A program made the position numbers and the translations under genes. The notes under the pieces are model-generated. The model saw nothing but the letters and a program-made list of their open reading frames with translations. It was not told where the DNA came from and ran no database searches. Below, piece after piece: positions 1 through 12,187 of a stretch of DNA of 64,000 nt; position 1 is the first letter of the stretch; each line of letters opens with the position of its first letter. Location of the stretch: positions 249,103,008 to 249,167,007 of the forward strand of contig NC_053489.1 in assembly GCF_905171775.1 (NCBI RefSeq). The letters run 5' to 3'. This DNA comes from Rana temporaria (Eukaryota; Chordata; Amphibia; Anura; Ranidae).

Positions 1-900
1 TTATCAGCATTACTATAGGCTTAATACAAGCCTCTTTAAGGTAAGGGGCTTGCAGAAACTCTCATCTATACACCCACACTGTGGAAAGCTTGGCGTTTTC
101 TCTTTGTTTGCAAGCACGTGTGCACACTTGTCATCATGCACTGAAGCATCATCTGTGGACTATGAATAGTAGTGGAGCACTTATGCACTTTGGAAATCAA
201 TGATTGAAATTTCCTTTCTAAACATTGGATTTATTTTATTCTGCACGATTGTGCACTGGACACGTTTTTTAATAGGCATGTTTTAATATTTATGTCACTT
301 TTTTGTGTTTGATCCCGTGGTGGATTGTATGGGACACCTTCACTGCAGAAATATTATGGATTGGGTCCTTTTCACCCATGCATGATATTGAACATTTCAT
401 TATTAAGGAATTTTGCTTACAAGACCATTTTCACTGGACTTTATTCACTATTTATTTCACATATTATTGCACAATGCACTTTTAGTGGATGTAGCACTTT
501 ATGGATTTTATTGCTTCTTCACATTTAATTATCATTTATTTTATTTATGGTTTATGAAGAAATTATTGCTGTAATGATCATATTATTTATGATTATTTTA
601 CTGTTTATTCTCACCTCATCAAACACAGTGCTCTTAGTGGCACGTTTGTTTACCTTAACAGGTAATTTTTTTTATTATTCACTCCCATCACCCTCCACAT
701 TAATTGATTGATGTTGGGCAGTTTTTGATTACATCTGGAGTGGAACACATTTAGACACACAGGAATTGGTGTATTTACTCACTAGAAATTGTTATTTGTT
801 CGTATTACTATTTTTGGAAACACTTTCTTTTTATCAACAGGAATGATTATTTAGTATTATTCATTTTATTATCAGCAAGCGCCACTACACCCCCCTATTC
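1..900. other. AT-rich non-coding stretch, possible retroelement tail
   Basis: Low-complexity AT-rich DNA with repeated words such as 'gcacttt' and 'tttatt' and no believable reading frame. Its style resembles the terminal part of the 23064-23626 insertion, which suggests an old non-LTR-type tail. I cannot name the family or find its borders. Confidence 0.3.
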
Positions 901-1450
901 TTAATCTGTTATCAGTGTGTGAGCACTATTAGTCGTGGCTGCTGCTTAGTAGATTTATTAGTTGATATTTCATTTATTTTAGTTCTCTGTGCCCTTGCTA
1001 GGTTGGTTTGCGCATTAGTTCCCCCCATTTTTGTATCTAAGTTATGGCAAGTGGGAAATGGGGGGGAAAAAAGCCGCACTCCGCATGAAAACCCCCCCCC
1101 CCCACCCGTCCTCCCGGACTAATATAGCCCCCGTTGCAGTGGCCAGCCTGCTGGATCTCAGTGCCGGTGCTCTATCAGATAGCCAGCTGTTGGGCTTGGC
1201 TTAGGCTGAGGGAGGCTCTGTCAGCAGGGAGGGGCGGGGCAGGGAGCTCCACTGACACTCTGACCCTGCCCTGCCCCATGTACTCTGTATGTGCTTGGAG
1301 CACTGAGATCGCCTCTCCTGGACCACAAATATTCCTGCCCCCTATCGCCATAAGCCCCGCCCCTGTCGCAGAAAGTTCCACCTCCGGACCTCTGAGAGCT
1401 GGAGGTGAGCCCGTCTGGCCAGGTAGGTCTTTCTGCCTACAGACTCACTG
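901..1450. other. G/C-tract-rich stretch without a gene
   Basis: Contains a 13-base C run near 1086 and a GC-rich block at 1130-1440. Open frames here are short, overlapping and of biased composition. Probably old repeat debris; no borders found. Confidence 0.3.
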
Positions 1451-1536
1451 TTATTAAACACTCCCTGACAATGTTGTTTACCCCCATGTATAGCTGTGCA
1501 TTGCTGAAAGTTTAAATTTGAAAACTGGCTACTTGG

Positions 1537-1644
1537 TTATCTCCTGTAGTATGTCGCATTCGCAGTCTCTGATAATCTCCTGTAGTATGTCGCATACGCA
1601 GTCTCTGGTTATCTCATGTAGTATGTTGCATTCACAGTCTCTGG
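1537..1644. repeat. Short tandem repeat, 36-bp unit x3
   Basis: Three head-to-tail copies of a unit with the core CTGTAGTATGTCGCATTCGC, each followed by AGTCTCTG. The third copy has several substitutions. Two adjacent copies keep one frame open by chance. Confidence 0.8.
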
Positions 1645-2735
1645 TTCTTTCCTGTCTCATCTATAGTCTATTTAAAAGTAGTACCTGCTGTTGCTCAAAT
1701 CACTTTATTACACTTTTATTTCTGATATCTATGGCTATGCATATTTATTTAATTCATATTGATCACTATATTTGATTGGCTGCTTGTGCATGTGTGCCAA
1801 GCAAAATCAAATAGCGCTCAATATGGATTAAATAAATAGATATAAAGTGTAATAAATAAACTTTGCAGTACATGAACTTTCACTGAAAGTAGACTGTTTA
1901 ATGAGCTGGGGTGAACTGATCCATCGGGCAGTTTATGTAGTGCCAATTCATAATTTGTTAATTGAAAGATTAAAGAGCTTGACTTGTAGTTTTGTTAGCT
2001 GTTTTTTTTGTTTTGATAGGGGCGCAGTTTCAGTGCTTGCCATAGGCGTCATTTTCACTAGATACGCCTCTGTACCTATGTAACCTACATCCATACACTA
2101 GAAACATAAATTCATGTGATATATGCATACCTTAGGCGTCAGGGCTTCCTTTTCAGTTCACAAAGCTGGAAAGACAACTACCTCCATTAGTCCTGTAAAT
2201 AAGAACACATAATTTGTTATTTACTGCTTCTCTCTAATCCTATAGGGCTCTTGTTTTTCATCCTAATACCCAAAACAAACGTGCTGCATTTTAAAATGAC
2301 ATTTCTGCTAAATGTTTTTTTTTTTGATTCTAATCTGCAAGGACTCCACTACTTCCCTTAGTGACTTTAGAAGAAAAATCTAATCTATGGCGGCCTATAT
2401 AGTGACAACATGCAGCGGCACGTGGGTTTTTCATTACAGCCATCAAGTATGTAATCAGATAACTAGGGGCCAAAGGAGATATTACCCTATTACAAAGGAA
2501 GATTATCAACCAGATTAAGCTTGAAATTGTATAAGCAACCATAGTAATCAGCTGATGTAAAGGCAGCATTTAACTAAACTTGTACGTCATGCATATTGGG
2601 GTTGAACAGGATCACCAGGGCATATTTACTTTTGATTTATTCTTTAAAAAAAGATTTAGCTGGAAATCACATCAGACCATGATTTACATATGACTGTGAA
2701 TGAAGTACTAACAATGCTTCGTAGCCTGGGCATTA

Positions 2736-2915
2736 TTAAGGTGGTAGTAAACTCTGCATTTTGATTTTTACCTACAGGTAAGCTTATAACAAAGCTTTAC
2801 TAAAGCTCCTCTGTAGCTGTAGGTTAGATCAATATCTCCTAAACGTGCACCGTTTAGGAGATATTTACTTGTTTGGCAGCCGATGATGTCACCAACGCAT
2901 GTGCTCTGAAGGAAC
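2736..2915. mobile_element. Partial TTAA-type MITE (left end)
   Basis: Starts TTAAGGTGGTAGTAAACTC, then the internal hairpin CCTACAGGTAAGC and the palindrome CTCCTAAACGTGCACCG. The same order occurs at 21142, 51832 and 63250. The right terminal repeat was not found, so the copy is truncated or decayed. Confidence 0.6.
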
Positions 2916-3139
2916 TAATTAAGTGACTAATGACCACCTTCTGTCAAGTGGTTTTGCTGGAAAATCTATATTTTGATTCGATTTTTATTTTTTAACCTGG
3001 TTAAAAGATAAAAAATGTACGTGTATAATTTTGTGTGGTGGCACCGCTAGGGGCCAAATACCGCCGCAATTCCGACGGTATAGCGGCACTATACCATCAC
3101 TGCACCTCCCGCCCCAGTGTGAAAGAGGCCTAATACTCA

Positions 3140-3715
3140 TTGGGTATCCTTCTATTAGTTAAAGTTCAATTTGGCCCGAGCCAAGTGATAGAAATCCTAA
3201 AATATGGCACCTTAACAGTGATACATTTCAATGGGAAATTCCAAATAAGAAACCAAGATATTCCTATATGAAAACCAACTTGGCTTACCCAAATTCCACT
3301 TGTTTTATACTCATTTGGGCATCTTACTAATATAGGAAAGTTAAAAATGGCCCGAATCACATGATAGAAATCCTAAAATATGGCACCAAACGTGGCACCA
3401 TGACGGCCATGCATTTCAATGTGAAATTCTGAATAAGAAAAGATATTCCTATATGAAAACCAACTTGGCTCACCCAAATTCAACTTTTTTTTATACTCAT
3501 TTGTTATCCTTCTATTAGTTAAAGTTCAATTTGGCCCGAGCCAAGTGATAGAAATACTAAAATATGGCACCAAAAACGTGGCACCTTGACAGCCATGCAT
3601 TTCAATGGGAAATTCCGAATAAGAAACCAAGCTATTCCTATATGAAAACCATCTTGGCTCACCCAAATTCCACTTGTTTTATACTCATTGGGCATCCTAC
3701 TATATAGAAAAATTT
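3140..3715 (-). repeat. Three tandem copies of a 180-bp unit (left arm of a fold-back element)
   Basis: The marker AAAGTTCAATTTGGCCCGAG or a diverged form recurs near 3161, 3340 and 3521, a period of about 180 bp. The same unit occurs in the opposite orientation at 4855-5180 and 8280-8460. Flanking words such as GGGCATCC and TTTATACTCATT recur in each unit. Confidence 0.8.
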
Positions 3716-3795
3716 GATTGGGCTGTAGCCAAATAACATTACTAACAAATTAATGAACTACATCTGAGAGCCTTGCATTTGGGATCACAATGTGA

Positions 3796-4241
3796 GGCTG
3801 GGTTCACACTTGTCCGACAAACGCTCTGACATTGGGAGCTAATGTCGCATGACGTGTGAAAATCAATGTTTCCCTATGAGAGCCGTTTTAACTGGTCTGA
3901 CACAAGTCAGTCCGACTTTGAAAATGCTCCCTGTACTACTTTGGTCCGACATTGATCCTACTTCAGCCCATTGAATATCATTGAAGTCGGACCAAAGTAG
4001 GAGCCTTGTCCTTACCATTTGACTTTTGACATCCGACATGTGATTACAGCAGCAGTAAAAGGAATTTCTCACTCTGGGATTGTTTTGATTGGTCAAAGAA
4101 CAGACTATCACAAAGTCGTATCAAAAGTAGTATCCTGTTCATGAAAGTCGGATGGATGTAGAACCAATGTAGGACCGATGTCGCAGAGCAAAGTAGGATG
4201 AAAGTCGTACTGCTGTTGTGTAGTATAGTGTAAACCCAGCC
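3796..4241. mobile_element. Harbinger-like palindromic MITE, 3-bp TSD (TGA)
   Basis: Begins GGCTGGGTTCACAC and ends with the near reverse complement (GTGTAAACCCAGCC). TGA flanks both ends as a direct repeat (3793-3795 and 4242-4244). Internal words built on TCGGACCAAAGTAGG are self-complementary. No coding capacity. The Harbinger assignment rests on TSD length and GG start only. Confidence 0.7.
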
Positions 4242-4253
4242 TGAAGCAACAAC

Positions 4254-4791
4254 TTAAAGCGGAGTTCCGGCCACAATTTCATATTTAAATATAAATACCC
4301 CTGTAATACACTAGCTTAATGTATTCTAGTAAAGTTAGGCTGTAAACTAAGGTGCGTTTTGTTAGGTTGTTGCAGCATTTAGACACTTTATAAAATAGAA
4401 ATTGACTGGGGCCATCTTAAGTGTGGGCATCATGAAGCCAGACTGTATGACTTCCTGGATTTCAGCCATTCAGATCTCGCACATGCTCAGTGCTGCACAA
4501 GCAGTGTCAGATCAGGTTTCAGCACCTGTGCTGTCCAAGTCACATGATTCTTTGAGACTGGGGAGTGCACAGACTCCTGGAAAGTTACACCCACTACATT
4601 CCCAGGAGTCTGTGCAGTGTAGGTTAGGAAGCTTAAGCACCTAGGTGCAGGAAGTGGGAAGATTAACTATTCTGCCTAGCAACAACACTTTGAAGGCATC
4701 TAAAAAAAATAATTTTCTCGTAAAGGACTAATGACATTTTTTTTAAAACTACTGATGTAATGTTATATTTATGGGTGGAACTCCACTTTAA
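4254..4791. mobile_element. TTAA-flanked MITE
   Basis: Bounded by TTAA at 4254-4257 and 4788-4791, with inverted ends TTAAAGCGGAGTTCC and GGAACTCCACTTTAA. It lies 12 bp from the preceding Harbinger-like MITE, both in the centre of the 180-bp fold-back element. No transposase. Confidence 0.75.
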
Positions 4792-4854
4792 ATGACCGTC
4801 TCAACTTCTTCTGCTTGTTACCTTCTACGTTTTTTATGTGTGGAGTTCAGATTC

Positions 4855-5180
4855 CATATTGAACTTTAACTAATAGAAGGATACCCAATGAGTAAAGTAT
4901 AAAACACGTGGAATTTGGGTGAGCCAGGATGGATTTTGTATAGGAATAGCTTGACTTCTTCTTCGGAATTTCCCATTGAAATGTATGGCTGTCAAGGTGC
5001 CATATTTTAGGATTTATATCACTTGGCTCGGGCCAAATTGAACTTTCCTATATAGAAGAATGCCCAATGAGCATAAAACAAGTGGAATTTGGGTGAGCCA
5101 AGTTGGTTTTCATATAGGAATATCTTGGCTTCTTATTTGGAATTTCCCATTGAAATGTATGGGTGTACCAGGTGTGCCTC
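4855..5180 (+). repeat. 180-bp unit, two copies in inverted orientation (right arm)
   Basis: Reverse-complement copies of the 3140-3715 unit, seen from GTGGAATTTGGGTGAGCCA (near 4908 and 5087) and the GGCCAAATTGAACTTT words. A third copy of this arm lies at 8280-8460 beyond later insertions. Confidence 0.8.
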
Positions 5181-5518
5181 CTGGGCACACTCTAATCACC
5201 CTCTTCTGAGCAGATTCTCCCTGCTGCTTGGCTTTAGAGAAAGGGATTGGGGAATCTCTGTCCTCGGTCCCATTCTCTTTCTCAAGAGTGAGACATCAGG
5301 GGTCTAGACCTCTAATATTTCACAAAAGCCCTCCAATGGGGCCCCTAAAAAATAAATGTAAAAAAAAAAAAAAGATTGTAAAAAAAATATGGTAAATTTT
5401 TTTTTTAAATAAATGGTAAGTAATAATAAAAAAATAATAAAGATAAATTATTGACACCAATATCTGTCCTACTGACACCATCCACTTCTCTACTGACACT
5501 GTCTATTGCCCTGCGGAG

Positions 5519-5645
<127 letters not shown>

Positions 5646-5736
5646 ATATATATCTCATGTGTACATGCATGTGTGTTTAACCACTTAAGGACCGCTGCAC
5701 GACGATATGCGTCGGCAGAATGGCATGGCTGGGCAC

Positions 5737-5816
5737 CAGTGGCGTCTCCAGCTTTCATATTTAGGGGGGCACATGGGGGGACAGGGACAAAAGTGGGGGG
5801 GCCAACTATAAAATGC

Positions 5817-5902
<86 letters not shown>

Positions 5903-7344
5903 TGGGGCCCTTTACTACGATCCCACTATGGGCCCTTTCACATGTTCTGCAGTGAGCTCCCTTCCTACTATACTGGGGCCCCCCAGGGTGGCAGAAAACA
6001 AGAGATATATGTCACCAGCACACCAAGAAAATATAAGGGTCCAAAGCAGTGGGAGAACTATCAGGGTTGCAAAGGTTGTCTTGTCACCGGGCCCTGGTGT
6101 TCTGCCACAGTGGGGATCCCCAGCTGTCCTGTCCCTGCTATTTACAGAGCTGGTCTGGCGTCTGTCTCCTTGGCAGCGGCGGCAGTCTATTAGGATCTAG
6201 TGCTGGTGACATTATGGGTGCATGCAGGGGAAGGCTGGCACTATTGGTTATAGAGAGCCGAGCCCCCAGCTGGTCACCTAGCAGCAGTAATGCTGTATAA
6301 CCTTCTCTGTTGACATGCTGATCGGCATGTGATCCAGGTGATGCTCCCAGTCAGATCTAATAAACACAGTATTTATTAGCATCAAGAGTACAACCACATA
6401 AATATAATCACCTGTATGATCAGCAGCCATGTGGGCTCTATGCCTGTAAAGTGTGGGCTTTGATCAATAAAATCACTGATATTTATGACTAGGATTTGAC
6501 TAAGAGCATCACCTGGATTGCATCCCGATCAGCATGTCAGAGAAGGGTCCACTGCTGCTAAGCAACCTGCAGGGAGCTCAACTGTCTACAACCAATAGAG
6601 ATGGGCTCGGGTGTGTTTGAAATCCCACATGCCCGATCACGCCAGGAAGCCGACACTCCACAGTGCTAATCAATGTATGGGCTGCCTAAGAGCTAAGACC
6701 AGCCATAGACAGTTTAAATCTCAGCTGGTTCAGCAGAAACTGGCTGAGATTTGAACCATTAATGAGCAGATTCTCTTATAATTATCACTAGTGGTTGCTG
6801 TATAGCCACTGGTGATAATCACTGTTTGTCGGGAGAATATAATTGCTGGGCAGGAGGGATATTCCCCTGTCACCACTGTCTGTTAATGGGGGAATCATGT
6901 AAGTTTCTTTCCTGCAATCTGTGGATGCAGGAAAGAAAATTGCACCGTATATTATCTGCCTAACTGAAAGTGAAAGTAAATTGTGAATGTTTTGAAAGAA
7001 CAGGAGAGGGGGAGGGAGACAGATCGGGGGGACAGAAGGGATGGAGATAATGTAGTTCAGTGATTACAGTGTACTGCAGTCTGCAGTGCACACACTTAAA
7101 CACGGCCCAGGCTAGAATATCTGGTTGTGTGAGCGCTCGCATTATGCAGTGTCGACGAGCACAGGGAGGGGGAGGAATTCCCCGCAGAGCTTACTGGGGA
7201 CGCTCTCCCTCTCGGGGAGCAAAATACAAAAATTGCAAAAAAAAAAATTTTTTTTTTGGGGGGGGGGGCACATGGTGGGGCACAGCATGATGTTGGGGGG
7301 GTCAGGGCCCCCTCTGGCCCCCCCCCCCCCTAGGGACGCCCCTG
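5737..7344. mobile_element. Non-autonomous hAT element with perfect 8-bp TSD
   Basis: Terminal repeats CAGTGGCGTC (left) and GACGCCCCTG (right) are hAT-like. The host sequence CTGGGCAC is duplicated exactly at 5729-5736 and 7345-7352. The element contains a (TA)n tract at 5820-5900 and long A/T/G runs near 7230-7270. Frames inside are short and I see no transposase domain. Confidence 0.88.
5820..5900. repeat. (TA)n microsatellite
   Basis: About 40 TA dinucleotides inside the hAT element, read as Tyr-Ile in the forward frames. Confidence 0.97.
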
Positions 7345-8279
7345 CTGGGCACATCAACGTATATTGCCCTTTAAGCCCAGCCGTGGGGTTGCGGCGCGCT
7401 CCCGCGACCCCCGCGACCCGATCGCCGCTGGAGTCCCGTGATCGGTCCCTGGAGCTGAAGAACGGGGAGAGCCGTATGTAAACACAGCTTGCCCGTTCTT
7501 CACTGTGGCGGCGTCATCGATCTTGTGATCCCTCTTATAGGGAGACACAATCTATGACGTCACACCTACAGCCACACCCCCTACAGTTGTAAACACATAT
7601 TAGGTCACACATAACCCATTCAGCGCCCCCTGTGGTTAACTCCCAAACTGCTACTGTCATTTTCACAGTAAACAATGCCATTTAAATGCATTTTTTGCTG
7701 TGAAAATTACAATGGTCCCAAAAATGTGTCAAAATTGTCCGAAGTGTCCGCCATAATGTCGCAGTCACGAAAAAAATCGCTGATCGCCGCCATTAGTAGT
7801 AAAACATTTTTTTTTTATAAAAATGCAATAAAACTATCCCCTATTTTGTAAACGCTATAAATTTTGCGCAAACCAACCGATAAACGCTTATTGCGATTTT
7901 CTTTACCAAAAATAGGTAGAAGAATACGTATCGGCCTAAACTGAGGGAAACAAAAATGTTTTTTTATATATTTTTGGGGGATATTTATTATAACAAAAAG
8001 TAAAAAACATTGCATTTTTTTCAAAATTGTCGCTCTATTTTTGTTTATAGCGCAAAAAAGAAAAACCGCAGAGGTGATAAAATACCACCAAAAGAAAGCT
8101 CTATTTGTGGGAAAAAAAGGACGCCAATTTTGTTTGGGAGCCACATCGCACAACCGCGCAATTGTCAGTTAAAGCGACGCAGTGCCGAATCGCAAAAAGG
8201 GGCCTGGTCCTTTAGCTGCATTTTGGTCCGGGGCTTAAGTGGTTAAACTTTAGGGTGCACTGCACACCCTAATGTAATA

Positions 8280-8460
8280 GGCTGGGCACACCTATGGCTG
8301 TCAGAGTGCCATATTTTAGGATTTCTACCCCTTGTTTGGGCCAAATTGAAATTCCCTATATAGTAGGATGCCCAATGAATATAAAATAAGTGGAATTTGG
8401 GTGAGCCAAGAAGGTTTTCATACATTTATTCGGAATTACCCCTTTAAATACATGGCATTT
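8280..8460 (+). repeat. Displaced copy of the 180-bp fold-back unit
   Basis: Contains TGGCTGTCAGAGTGCCATAT, GGGCCAAATTGAA and GTGGAATTTGGGTGAGCC in the same order as the copies at 4855-5180. It is probably the third unit of the right arm, pushed away by the TTAA and hAT insertions. Confidence 0.7.
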
Positions 8461-8689
8461 AGGGAGAAAGAACTGTTGTTAAAGTTGACAATTTTATTAT
8501 AAACCTTGCAGATGATTGTTTAGTAAGTAATCACTTTTGTGAATAAAGAGCCAACCTGAATGAGAAGCTGGCAGAATAAGGAGCCAACTTCTGCATGTGA
8601 ATAAGAAGCGAACTTGAGCTAGAAGAGTAACGTTATCTGTGTACTAGTCGGAGCACGCTCAGTACAGCGCGCACACACGGTCGGCTTTT

Positions 8690-9070
8690 CTTCTTATCAC
8701 CTCTAGGAGTGAGGACGGCACGGAGCTGCCACAGATTCGGGACACTTCTCCCAGCTCCTGTGCTGTACGAGTCAGGGGACACAGACAGACAGCATTCCAC
8801 CCCCTCCTCCTCCTTCTCCTCCCTGCAGATCAAAGTTCTCTTCCGTTCTTGTATCACTAGGTACTTAGCTGTCCTCCTCGTGGCGTCATCCTGAGCCCCC
8901 GCTTCCTCCCCTCACAGCTCAGTGCACAAAGCCAGCCGCACTCTGCATGGGGCGGGATCCAACCCGGAGTGTTGTTATTGATTCTCCAACTTTATCTTAT
9001 CATCCTGAACTATCCACCGAGAGTGACAAAGAGCACTGCGAGCACACCATGGCGCATCACCTACTCCTAG
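8690..9070 (+). other. ADCY4: Candidate 5' non-coding first exon and promoter-proximal region of ADCY4
   Basis: This block is richer in G+C and CpG than its surroundings and has pyrimidine-rich tracts (TCC/CTC runs near 8800-8830). It ends at CTAG|GTCAGT, a plausible splice donor at 9070/9071. The next coding exon begins with a splice acceptor at 13697-13698 and carries 184 nt of untranslated leader, so at least one upstream exon is expected. In-frame ATGs at 8947 and 9049 would, after splicing to 13699, stop soon after the junction (TGA), out of frame with the main ATG. They would therefore be upstream ORFs, not the protein start. No TATA box is evident. The transcription start and the exon's left edge cannot be set from sequence alone, and the block could also be unrelated CpG-rich DNA. 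Confidence 0.35.
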
Positions 9071-9157
9071 GTCAGTATCCTCACTGGGGGGGACACTTAC
9101 CGGACAACTGCTCCGTCCTCACTTCTCTACATGGGAAGGCTTCGCTTCCCCCGCAAT

Positions 9158-10995
9158 GTATGTGATCAGGCGTTCAGTGTACTGTATGTGATCAGGTGTT
9201 CAGTGTACTGTATGTGATCAGGTGTACACTATATGATCAGGCGTCCAGTGTACTGTATGTGATCAGGTGTACTCTATGATCAGGAGTCCAGTGTACTGTA
9301 TGTGATCAGGTGTACTCTATGATCAGGAGTCCAGTGTACTGTATGTGATCAGGCGTTCAGTGTACTGTATGTGATCAGGTGTTCAGTGTACTGTATGTGA
9401 TCAGGTGTACACTATATGATCAGGCGTCCAGTGTACTGTATGTGATCAGGCGTTCAGTTTACTGTATGTGATCAGGTGTACTCTATGATCAGGAGTCCAG
9501 TGTACTGTATGTGATCAGGTGTACTCTATGATCAGGAGTCCAGTGTACTGTATGTGATCAGGTGTACTCTATGATCAGGAGTCCAGTGTACTGTATGTGA
9601 TCAGGTGTACTCTATGATCAGGAGTCCAGTGTACTGTATGTGATCAGGTGTACTCTATGATCAGGAGTCCAGTGTACTGTATGTGATCAGGTGTACTCTA
9701 TGATCAGGAGTCCAGTGTACTGTATGTGATCAGGTGTACTCTATGATCAGGAGTCCAGTGTACTGTATGTGATCAGGTGTACTCTATGATCAGGAGTCCA
9801 GTGTACTGTATGTGATCAGGTGTACTCTATGATCAGGCGTTCAGTGTACTGTATGTGATCAGGTGTACTCTATATGATCAGGCGTTCAGTGTACTGTATG
9901 TGATCAGGCGTTCAGTGTACTGTATGTGATCAGGCGTTCAGTTTACTGTATGTGATCAGGTGTACTCTATGATCAGGAGTCCAGTGTACTGTATGTGATC
10001 AGGTGTACTCTATGATCAGGAGTCCAGTGTACTGTATGTGATCAGGTGTACTCTATGATCAGGAGTCCAGTGTACTGTATGTGATCAGGTGTACTCTATG
10101 ATCAGGAGTCCAGTGTACTGTATGTGATCAGGTGTACTCGATGATCAGGAGTCCATTGTACTGTATGTGATCAGGTGTACTCTATGATCAGGCGTTCAGT
10201 GTACTGTATGTGATCAGGTGTACTCTATATGATCAGGCGTTCAGTGTACTGTATGTGATCAGGCGTTCAGTGTACTGTATGTGATCAGGCGTTCAGTTTA
10301 CTGTATGTGATCAGGTGTACTCTATGATCAGGAGTCCAGTGTACTGTATGTGATCAGGTGTACTCTATGATCAGGAGTCCAGTGTACTGTATGTGATCAG
10401 GTGTACTCTATGATCAGGAGTCCAGTGTACTGTATGTGATCAGGTGTACTCTATGATCAGGAGTCCAGTGTACTGTATGTGATCAGGTGTACTCTATGAT
10501 CAGGCGTTCAGTGTACTGTATGTGATCAGGTGTACTCTATGATCAGGAGTCCAGTGTACTGTATGTGATCAGGTGTACTCTATGATCAGGCGTTCAGTGT
10601 ACTGTATGTGATCAGGTGTACTCTATGATCAGGAGTCCAGTGTACTGTATGTGATCAGGTGTACTCTATATGATCAGGCGTTCAGTGTACTGTATGTGAT
10701 CAGGCGTTCAGTGTACTGTATGTGATCAGGTGTACTCTATATGATCAGGCGTTCAGTGTACTGTATGTGATCAGGTGTACTCTATATGATGAGGGGTTCA
10801 GTGTACTATATGTGATCAGGGGTTTAATGTATTGGATAATCAGGTGTTCAGTATGTGATCAGGTGTTCAGTGTACTGTATGTGATCAGGTGTACTCGATA
10901 TGATCAGGGGTTCAGTGTTCAGTATGTGATCCGGTGTTCAATGTATTGCAAGTGATCAGGCATTGTGCATGATCAGGTGTTCACTGTATTGTGCA
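9158..10995. repeat. Minisatellite of alternating 17- and 26-bp TGATCAGG subunits
   Basis: The main unit is 43 bp: TGATCAGGTGTACTCTA (17) followed by a 26-bp TGATCAGGAGTCCAG... subunit. Variants use GCGTTCAG in place of GAGTCCAG and TATATGATC in place of TATGATC. A distinctive run of variants at 9837-9960 recurs at 10192-10315, 355 bp later, showing a second level of duplication. Units decay at the right end after 10780. It begins about 90 bp after the candidate first-exon donor. Confidence 0.97.
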
Positions 10996-11395
10996 CTGCT
11001 TATAGTCACCTAAGACTTCCAATGGCTTGCCCCTTTGTTACTTTCCAATCTAGGTCAATGTCATCAAATCTTTTTCTGTAAACATTAGATATTTGTTGAT
11101 GAGTTGTATTTCAGATATAAATACATATTTATTTAGGTCACTTTCACTGTGATGGCTCCATAATATTTTTTTTTCTAACAAGTGTCAAGTGTGTATAATA
11201 ATAATAATAATAATAAATACATAAGCAAAATGTTACTAAGTCTTTCAATATTATTTTACAGATATAACTAAAATAATGGGAGGAAAAAATATATTTTCCC
11301 CATTCTCCCCTCTCTCTCTTATTTATGTACTGTATTACATTTTAGTTATATCTGTAACACAACTTTGAAATATATTTTCTCTCAAGTTTGACATG
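10996..11395. other. Intronic DNA without a recognised feature
   Basis: AT-rich. Contains only a short (ATA)n run at 11197-11216 and a weak inverted pair around ATTACATTTTAGTTATATCTG. No gene seen. Confidence 0.5.
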
Positions 11396-11398
11396 GGG

Positions 11399-11399
11399 G

Positions 11400-11456
<57 letters not shown>
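11399..11456. repeat. (TCTA)n microsatellite
   Basis: About 14 tetranucleotide repeats. Confidence 0.96.
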
Positions 11457-11496
11457 CTACTCTTTCTTTCTTTTTTTTTTCTCTTTTTTGTTATAC

Positions 11497-11781
11497 AGTA
11501 AAACCTTGGTTTGAGAGCGTTTTGCAGGACAAGCAAAATGTTTTAATAAATGTTGCCTTGATATACAAGCGATGTCTTGATATAAGAGTAGCGTCATGTC
11601 ACAACTGAGTTTAAAAAAGAAGAGAGGAGCCTCTAAGTGTAGTAATATGGTTACATGTAATGAAGGTACAACATTTAGCAACTTATTGCTACACTTAGAG
11701 GTGCCTCTCTTCTCTTTTTTCTACCCTGTAAAAAAATGCTTTGATATACAAGTGCTTTGGATTACAAGCATGTTTCTGGAT

Positions 11782-11792
<11 letters not shown>
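11497..11792. mobile_element. Probable MITE with internal fold-back
   Basis: Begins CAGTAAAACCTTGGTTTGAG and contains an inverted pair: GAGAGGAGCCTCTAAGTGTA (11622) against TACACTTAGAGGTGCCTCTC (11690). The right portion, GATATACAAGTGCTTTGG, mirrors GATATACAAGCGATGTCTTG. TSD not resolved. Confidence 0.5.
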
Positions 11793-11812
<20 letters not shown>

Positions 11813-12163
11813 GGTTTGCTGCATCTATCCCAAGCACCCCTGGGGGTACATGTAGGACAGGCTGAGGAATCGTGCTCCACATTAGCCATCGTGTCCTAGT
11901 TTTCCCAGTGCAGTGCAGATTATTTGTTATGTATTTATTTTGGGGGCTTTAGCAATCTTTTGAAAGCTAATCTTTCTCTTATTCCAACTTTTGTTGTATG
12001 AATAGGATTCCTTGGAATGGACATCTATTAGAATTTAATGCTTTGGAGGTTGAAAGGAAATGACAACTATGACAAAAGCTATCGCATGTAATGTAGGCTG
12101 ATAACTGGAGGATCTGAAGCATGTATAGATTGGTTGAAAAATCTGAGATCACGTGGTTAGCGT

Positions 12164-12187
12164 GTGTGTGTGTGTGTGTGTGTGTGT
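12164..12187. repeat. (TG)n microsatellite
   Basis: Twelve TG dinucleotides. Confidence 0.9.

Larger units (their letters stand above)
5677..8246. mobile_element. TTAA-flanked element, split by a hAT insertion
   Basis: Left end TTAACCACTTAAGGACC at 5677; right end CTTAAGTGGTTAA at 8234-8246. Its own sequence is 5677-5736 plus 7353-8246, about 0.95 kb. The distal half includes the conserved block GGTGATAAAATACCACC and a GTCAGTTAAAGCGACG stretch also found in the copies at 45688 and 54283. No intact ORF. TTAA duplication suggests piggyBac or Kolobok mobilisation; the superfamily is not resolved. Confidence 0.8.

Noticed and set aside
8947..9165. A separate small protein gene
   Set aside because: No recognisable domain, and a plausible splice donor lies inside it; better explained as an upstream ORF in a leader exon.
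9158..10995. CRISPR-like regular repeats
   Set aside because: Units are contiguous with no unique spacers, and the DNA is clearly vertebrate with introns.
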